A DNA stretch of 64,000 nt from Chinchilla lanigera. Its lineage: Eukaryota > Chordata > Mammalia > Rodentia > Chinchillidae. Position 1 is the stretch's first letter; each line of letters starts with the position of its first letter. The notes under the pieces are model-generated. The model did no database searches and was not told the origin of the DNA. It saw only the letters and a program-made list of their open reading frames with translations. The stretch is from the NCBI RefSeq assembly GCF_000276665.1, contig NW_004955438.1:15970082-16034081 (forward strand), written 5' to 3'. The translations under genes were made by a program, and so were the position numbers. This document shows positions 58,215 through 64,000 of this stretch, in pieces.

Positions 58215-58298
58215 TAGCTCTGGGGTGTGGCTCAGCGGGACAGCACTTGTGTAGTGTGCATGAGGCCCTGGGTTCCAACTCCAGCACTTAAAAAAATC
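58215..58298 (+). repeat. Old ID-like SINE
   Basis: TAGCTCTGGGGTGTGGCTCA, GGCCCTGGGTTCCAACTCC and an A-run; more diverged than the young ID set. Confidence 0.75.
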
Positions 58299-60256
58299 CT
58301 GCAAGGTGAGGAGAGTGAGCTTTGGCTATTACCATTTTAGGGATAAGATCTTTGGGGCTCAGAAAGGGAAAGGAAATTGCCTGAGGTGTCACCGCCAGTA
58401 CGTGACAGAGGAAAGCTCTGAGCCCCAAAACCTACTTCTCTTTCTCCTGCTTCCTTATTCAGTCCTTTCTTCACCCACCCAAGCGGGTGTTCATGGACAG
58501 CTATTTGGTATTTGCCGTGGGGTACACCTGGAGCTTCACAGAGAAGGACATGAGGGCCCTGGCCTCGAGGGGTTGACAGGTTAACGGTGGAGCCAGACAC
58601 GTGAGAAATGTAAGTCACGTCCTTGCTCTGGATGTATTGGGTGGTAACTGCTATTCAAGGATAACAATGAGCAGGGTTCTCTGTGTTCTGTACCCTCTGC
58701 AGTGCCAGGTCTGGCAGTGTGAACACAGGTGTCTGTGTGTGTGTCGTGTGTCTTCAGGACCCTGCACCTTGGTGGGTGGGAAGCAGATGTCACGAGGCCA
58801 AACCCTCCTCCGGGCCTGTGCAGAACTGGCCAAGCCTGGTCAAGCACGTGAACTTCTGAGCCCAGCTGACTTTGGTTCAGTTCCTGGCCCTGCGGTGTGC
58901 TTGTTTTCTCATCCTGTTACGTGAGCACAGCAACACGCACCGTGCATGGCTTTTGCAAGCGTTAAATGCATTGACCTCTGCCTGGTACATGGGAGGAGCT
59001 CAGTGTGCAGCTAGGAGGAGATTGCATTAAGCTTTATATTAAGAACTGTCTCTCCCCCAGCAGGGCCTAAACTGAACATCCCCCCAGACACAAAGGGGTA
59101 GAACTGAGCCCAGGCACTCTCAGACCCAGCAAGAGAGAGAAGATGCGATTGGCCCTCCACTGCATGGCTTAATAGACTATGAGGGCTGCCTGACCTGGGT
59201 GAAGGAGTTTCATTTCCCTGTGGGACTTTTTTCCCAGGAGGCGGGACAACTGTGAATGGCTCAGGCAGGTCTGTACTTCCTCATCCATCTGTGGAGGAGG
59301 GGTCTGGGCTGGAGCTCACGGATCCCCTCATTCTAATGTTTCTGAGCGTCCTCAGGACTCCCAGGAAGAGCTCCTGCACTGGGGAGAGGGCTGCAGGAGC
59401 CCAGGGGGACATGCGGCTTCGTGCATCAGGCCCCATCTCTGGAGGGAGGCTGCCAGATCTCTATCAGGTCCCCTCCTGAGAAAGGGGAACCTGTGGTCTG
59501 ACTTCAGCTGAACCTGAGCCAGAACAGGAACCAAGGCCTCCTTGAACCTGGCCACGTCCTGCCTGTGAGTTTCTGCTTCTCCCATTGGGTCCCAGAAGCG
59601 GTGACCTCAGAGATAGCTCAGGAACCCGGCAATCTCATACTCTTCCAGCTGCCCAAGGAGCCGTCACCTTCGCCTCTGGAAGGGGACCCTCAGCACTGGG
59701 CATCCGGGCCTTGGCCCAACCAGACTAACAGCCACACTGTCACCCACCTTAGCCTCTGGCAACTGTGACTGGGTTGGGAAGAGCAGACAAGGAAGCAGAG
59801 GTTCTGAGAGCTTACGTGACTTCTGAAGGTCACACAGGAACACCACTGACTGCTGCAGAGGGTGAGACTTGAGACCCACACTTGCCAGTGACACTGATAG
59901 GACTGTTACCCCAATTTCTCCCCCACCTCCAAGCATATGTCTGATCTTGGCTCAGCAGGAAGCAAAAGCATTTTTAGGGTTTATACATCTTTTTGAAAAG
60001 CGTTTGAAGGTCAATTGCTTGATACCTCTCTGGCTCCCACCTTCTACACAGAACATGGTGTCCCCTAGATCCAACATGGTGTCCCCTGGCCACATGAGAC
60101 TAGGGAGCACTCGAAATGTGGCTGGCTGGAATTGGGATATGCTACAAGTATAAAATATACACTGTTATCCCAAAGGTACAACAGACACTGTGAAAAGGAA
60201 AGAAACTGCTCAAAAAGGAAAGTATAACTGGAATGGGGGAAAGGGAAGAAGAAGGA

Positions 60257-60284
60257 ACATATATATATACACACACACACCACA
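60257..60284 (+). repeat. (TA)n(CA)n microsatellite
   Basis: ATATATATATACACACACAC-type run in ASB2 beta intron 1. Confidence 0.9.
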
Positions 60285-60473
60285 CAAGATAGCTAAAATA
60301 ATTGTACTACTACCTTCCATTAGTTCATTGAAAGGTACCATTAATGCTTATATTGTTTGATCAATTTTGCATGCCTGCATCTGGTAATCGGAGCAACTAT
60401 TTTGAAGATAACAATATGCAATATAACCATTGTTAATTTCCTATCATCTTGTTTTCAAATTCTGTATCATTTT

Positions 60474-60738
60474 NNNNNNNNNNNNNNNNNNNNNNNNNNN
60501 NNNNNNNNNNNNNNNNNNNNNNNNNNNNNNNNNNNNNNNNNNNNNNNNNNNNNNNNNNNNNNNNNNNNNNNNNNNNNNNNNNNNNNNNNNNNNNNNNNNN
60601 NNNNNNNNNNNNNNNNNNNNNNNNNNNNNNNNNNNNNNNNNNNNNNNNNNNNNNNNNNNNNNNNNNNNNNNNNNNNNNNNNNNNNNNNNNNNNNNNNNNN
60701 NNNNNNNNNNNNNNNNNNNNNNNNNNNNNNNNNNNNNN
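60474..60738. other. Assembly gap, 265 N
   Basis: Unknown bases within ASB2 beta intron 1. The odd length suggests an estimated size. Open frames that run across it are meaningless. Confidence 0.99.
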
Positions 60739-61049
60739 ACTTGCTTCTCTTTACTTTGCTAGTGGGGTCTAAGAGCTTTGACAGGACACCTGCGCATCGC
60801 GGTTGTGGTTGTCACCACATTCCAAGTGTTGCTGCTCTTCAAAGGTCCGGTTGCAGTGAGCCATGCTGAGGCACGGCAGCCAGAAGGAAGCAGGACAGCT
60901 TTGCTGCAACCAGGGTCTTTTGCCCTCCAGAGACTGCACAAACAGGCTGGAGGTGCTGACCAGACTGCGCCTCAGATCGGCAGTGTTCAGCTGCGAAGTC
61001 AGAGCTGCAAGGCCAGGGCCCGGGCTGTGGAGCTGGGTAGTTCCAATGT

Positions 61050-61130
61050 TTGCAACTGACTAGCTTTGTGACCTTGGACCAGTCACTCAGCCCTGAGCTT
61101 TGGTTCCCTCAACTGGAAAATGGGTAGTGT
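61050..61130 (+). repeat. MIR SINE fragment
   Basis: CTAGCTTTGTGACCTTGGAC, CAGTCACTCAGCCC and CTGGAAAATGGGTAG are in MIR order. Confidence 0.75.
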
Positions 61131-61176
61131 AGAGATAGCCAGAGTGTCCCTAGGAGGTCAAACAAGACCAAGTGTG

Positions 61177-61489
61177 CAGTGAGCCCTCAGGACCCATACG
61201 CTCTGCATTCACAAACTTCAGATCAAAAGTATTTGAAGAAATGCATCGGTAAGTGTGCAGACTTCCTCTTTGGTGTTATTCCTCAAGCAATACAGTGTAA
61301 CAACAATTTACACAGCATTTACATTGTATTGGATGTTATATGTAATTTAGAGGTGGTTTACAGTATACGTGAAGATGCCCATGAGTTATAAGTAAATATT
61401 ATACCATTTCATATAAGGGAGTGAGCGTGGATTTTGGTATCCATGGGTACTCCTGGAACCCAACCTGCTGGACACCAGGGACAACTGTA
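61177..61489 (+). mobile_element. Tigger/MER2-type DNA transposon, nearly full length
   Basis: The ends are inverted (CAGTGAGCCC at 61177; GGGACAACTGTA at 61489), and the interior keeps MER2-like words: CAAAAGTATTTGAAGAAATG, TTACACAGCATTTACATTGT and GGATTTTGGTATCCATGGG. It is nonautonomous and old. Confidence 0.85.
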
Positions 61490-61659
61490 TACCACTCCCT
61501 GCAACCTTGGCAATCCTATACCCTTAGATAAAATGTAAGTCACTACAGTGTTAAAAGGATCCTAGAGAGCAGGATAATGTCAGGATGGACAACATTTGGG
61601 ATCAGCAGCTTGTGGGTACCCCTGTGGCCTTGTTCATTGGTCAGCCTGGCCTTGCTCAC

Positions 61660-61880
61660 CTGGTCCAGGGGTAGAAATGGGCCGGCTGGCGGTTGGCCCG
61701 CACTGACCCACTGGCCTCAGAAGGGGTTGAGCCTGTGGTAGTCGAGCCCCTCGTCTTGTCCACCAGGCTCTGCTCAATGGCCATCTGGATCAGCTCCTCC
61801 TCACTCAAGCTGCTGTACAGGCTGTATTCTTCATTCCCGATGGCACGCTGTCTGCCGCGAGAACTGATCTGCATCGCCAT
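61660..61880 (-). CDS. ASB2: ASB2 beta first coding exon, with ubiquitin-interacting motif
   Basis: This exon encodes the first 73 residues of the beta form plus two bases of an Arg codon. Residues 27-42 (EEELIQMAIEQSLVDK) fit the ubiquitin-interacting motif, with an acidic run, the central Ala and the downstream Ser; this is the known hallmark of the muscle-type beta isoform. The exon ends in TFYPWT-like residues HFYPWT, as in human beta. The start was set at the ATG at 61880 (MAMQISSRG), with G at -3 and +4. Met-3 is an in-frame alternative. The donor is AG|GTGAGC at 61660/61659. The phase fits the internal acceptor at 54944, giving Arg-Ser across the junction. Confidence 0.93.
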
Positions 61881-62004
61881 CTCTGTCACCCCTCACCCCG
61901 GCCTCCGGAAGAGACTTTCAGCAGGAGGAGGGAGCAGCAAATCAGAAGACCCTGTGGGGAGACCAAAACCATCCTGGTCACTAAATGTTTTCACAAGATG
62001 GTTA

Positions 62005-62045
62005 TGGTCACCTGTAGGGAAGCTTGGGCTTTTTATGACAATCAC
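62005..62045 (-). promoter_or_regulatory. ASB2: Candidate ASB2 beta core promoter
   Basis: On the gene strand a TATA-like CATAAAAAG lies at 62037-62029, about 150 bases before the beta ATG, and an E-box CAGGTG lies at 62014-62009. Start of transcription would be near 62000, giving a 5' leader of about 120 bases. No splice acceptor is evident between this point and the ATG. The beta form is known as the muscle isoform, so an E-box fits, but single motifs are weak evidence. Confidence 0.35.
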
Positions 62046-62079
62046 ATGTTCATTTTTTATTCATTGATTTGATCCTATG

Positions 62080-62520
62080 ATTAGCCCAAACATCCATCTG
62101 TCCACATCCATCTATCCACTCATCTATTCATCAACCCACCCATTTATTCATCCTCCTGTATGCCCACCTACCCACCCAGTTATATATCTATCCATTCTCC
62201 CGTTCACCTACCTATCCAATCACGTAACCACCTACCTCCCTATGCACCTGTCCACCCTCCTGCCCTTGGGACTACCACCCAAACATCCACCCCTCCACTT
62301 CCCATCAATCACTATGTACCTACCTATCCAGGCTTCCAATTGTCTATCCATCTGTTTATTCATCTACCCAACCATCTACTCATCTCTCTGTCATCCATTC
62401 TCCTATTTATTTGTCCACTCACTCCCCATGCTTGTCCATTCATTCTCCCACCCATGCATTTACACCTCTATCTTTGCAAACATCCACCAATCCACTGTTC
62501 ATTTCCACTGCACAAAGCTT
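62080..62520 (+). repeat. Degenerate (CATC/CACC)n low-complexity tract
   Basis: Over 400 bases of drifting CCATCTATC, CCACCTACC and TTCATCTA units. It gives spurious Pro/Ser/Tyr-rich open frames of up to 154 codons. It lies directly upstream of the ASB2 beta promoter region. Confidence 0.9.
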
Positions 62521-62905
62521 GTCTATACACATACACATTGAAAGATCATTTATTATGCAACTACTGTGTATCAGGCACTCTCCTGGGGGTACAACAGTGA
62601 TGCCACAGCTTTAGATCTTTGCATACATTCTTCCCTTCCGATTGCCAAGGGCATCCTACCCTGGTATTTCTCTATTGCTCTTCACTGTGGGAGGGTCAGG
62701 AACACTAGAAATGAACAAGCCCAGGGCTACAAACAAGTTAAAATCAATCATTAGAACAATTTTCCATGTTAATTACAGGGACTCTCGTCTCTAAAAAAAT
62801 GCCTCCAAGAGAGAAGAGCTGGTTGAGTCAGCTCCTTTCAGAAAATGAAATAAAATCAGCTCAGCCTGGTTTCCCTTTTGGCTGGCTGGCCTGCAGTGTG
62901 ACTGG
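62521..62905. other. Unique sequence upstream of ASB2 beta
   Basis: A MIR/L2-like ATTTATTATGCAACTACTGT core opens it. Otherwise it is unique and no gene is supported. Confidence 0.45.
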
Positions 62906-62909
62906 GGGT

Positions 62910-62990
62910 CAATGGTTCTCGGTCCTGACTGAACACTGGAATCACATGAGGGCTTTTAAAAAAGACCCAAACGTCCAGGACTACACGTGG
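62910..62990 (+). mobile_element. MER5-like hAT DNA transposon fragment
   Basis: CAATGGTTCTCGGTCCTGAC, CTGGAATCACATGAGGGCTT and TTTAAAAAAGACCCAAACG follow the MER5A consensus order. Confidence 0.65.
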
Positions 62991-63429
62991 GTTTGCTTAG
63001 CAAACATGCACTCCTCTACCCTCGAGACGGATGCTCCCGTCCTCCCTTGCCCAAGTCCAAGTGACTTGCCCCAACCAGTGAACGCCAGAGGACGTGACGC
63101 AAGCATCGTGTAACATGAGCGCGTGCGGCAGGGCTCACTCCTGGTCTTTTGCCATCACCAGGAGAAGGAACAGCTTGTGGAGTGGTTGCCTTTAGTGTGG
63201 CTCCAGAGAACCCTCTAGAAATGAACAAGTGAATGAATCCCTGGGCAGCCTGAGTCCCACCTGCCCAGGGATTCCGCCCTGCTCAGCCAGTTTATAAGAG
63301 CCTGCAGTCTAGAGCATGCTGTCTTATTTGGAGGCTCCTGGGGCTCTAGATAACTGATACTCCAAAGACTAGGTCAGCACATCACAGAGAGAACATCCAA
63401 ACGGCCAGTAACCAAAACCAAAGGTGCAG

Positions 63430-63935
63430 AGTTTCATCAGTGTCTGGGGAAAATAAAATTAAAACCCCAATGTAAGAGCAATCTACACCTAGCAGAGTTG
63501 CTCAAATGATAAAGATAGCAAACGCAAGTGTTAGGGAGCACGGGGGAGTACAAGAGTTCTCCCCAGCACGGGAAGGGGCATAAAATGGCAAAGCTGCTCT
63601 GGAGAATGTGAGTAAAGCTAAACATACATGTATATCATATGACCTCAAAACTCCCCACTAGCTGTGTGCTCCAGAGTCGCGGACATAGAGTCATCCCAAA
63701 GTAAGGTCACGAATATTCATAGAAGCACTATTGGGAAATGACCGAATGACCAACAGCATTTGAATGGGTTAATATGCTGTGAAGCATTCATTCAGGACAG
63801 TAGGGGACAGTAGGCACCACTGAAAATAAACAACTCCCTCTATTGGCAATAACCAGATGAGCCTCACAAACAACACTGAGCCAGATGGAAATGAGCATAT
63901 GCACTGTACAGCTGACAAACATCACCCAGCGTAGC
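63430..63935 (+). mobile_element. Old L1 3' region
   Basis: AAATAAAATTAAAACCCCAA, TATATCATATGACCTCAAAA, ATATTCATAGAAGCACTATT and AATGACCGAATGACCAACAG are in L1M ORF2/3' order. Frames are broken. Confidence 0.8.
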
Positions 63936-64000
63936 AGGTCCTGCTGATGGCCCACCCAACAGCCTTGACCGAATCTTCCTGGCAGCAGAACCTAGCTTTG

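Larger units (their letters stand above)
54944..61659 (-). other. ASB2: ASB2 beta intron 1
   Basis: This 6.7-kb intron holds the alpha promoter region at its 3' end, MIR fragments near 55.5 and 56.2 kb, an old ID-like SINE at 58.2 kb, a TA/CA microsatellite at 60.26 kb, the 265-base assembly gap and a Tigger-type element at 61.18 kb. I see no further exon. Confidence 0.75.
35485..62000 (-). other. ASB2: ASB2 gene span, ankyrin repeat and SOCS box protein 2
   Basis: Coding exons on the - strand assemble with GT-AG introns and matching phases into two proteins. The alpha form (exon 54848-55005 plus seven more) totals 1755 bases, or 584 residues; human alpha has 587. The beta form (exon 61660-61880 joined to 54848-54943) totals 1914 bases, or 637 residues; human beta has 635. 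Known function: ASB2 is the substrate receptor of a Cullin-5, Elongin B/C and Rbx2 ubiquitin ligase. It sends filamins (and, in muscle, desmin) to the proteasome and acts in blood-cell and muscle differentiation. Ankyrin repeats fill roughly residues 57-440 of alpha, and the SOCS box is the last 45 or so residues. No frameshift, stop or lost splice site was seen. The 5' limit of the gene span is estimated. Confidence 0.96.

Noticed and set aside
60357..60869. 170-codon frame across the N gap
   Set aside because: Most of it is unknown sequence.
62080..62541. 154-codon Pro/Ser/His/Tyr-rich protein
   Set aside because: Translation of a degenerate CATC/CACC repeat.

Overview
This is nuclear DNA from a placental mammal, almost certainly a rodent. 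Genes are sparse, split into exons with GT-AG introns, and embedded in SINEs, L1 and LTR fragments. The rodent call rests on several tRNA-derived ID SINEs, many copies of a fused B1 plus ID-like SINE, a B1 with the rodent internal duplication, and ORR1/MT-like LTRs. The ID and fused elements do not look like mouse or rat copies, so a non-murid rodent is likely. I cannot name the species.

The window holds two convergent protein genes in the order known from human chromosome 14q32. FAM181A is on the + strand (coding exon 30212-31087). ASB2 is on the - strand (coding exons from 61880 down to 35947). Positions 1-28400 are intergenic: old L1, LTR and DNA-transposon fragments, microsatellites, one GC/CpG-rich island near 14 kb, and a few non-repetitive AT-rich blocks that could be regulatory. 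The FAM181A promoter is probably the CpG-rich block at about 29.2-29.5 kb. About 4 kb of SINE- and LTR-rich DNA separates the two poly(A) sites.

ASB2 is complete. Eight coding exons give the alpha form (584 residues) and nine give the beta form (637 residues), every junction is in frame, and no lesion is visible. The beta form starts at 61880 with a ubiquitin-interacting motif and splices into the middle of the alpha first exon. The protein is the substrate receptor of a Cullin-5 ubiquitin ligase: ankyrin repeats followed by a SOCS box. FAM181A encodes a 291-residue protein with a YAP-like omega-loop TEAD-binding motif at residues 129-143.

The least expected structures are two inverted duplications inside ASB2 introns (a 109-bp pair in intron 6 and a pair of about 140 bp in intron 4, each about 90% identical by eye), a 97-bp tandem duplication of an LTR end across an assembly gap, and an upstream ORF that overlaps the FAM181A start codon. 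I found no operon-like, CRISPR-like or other non-eukaryotic system. Identities and motif matches were judged by eye; no database search was run.
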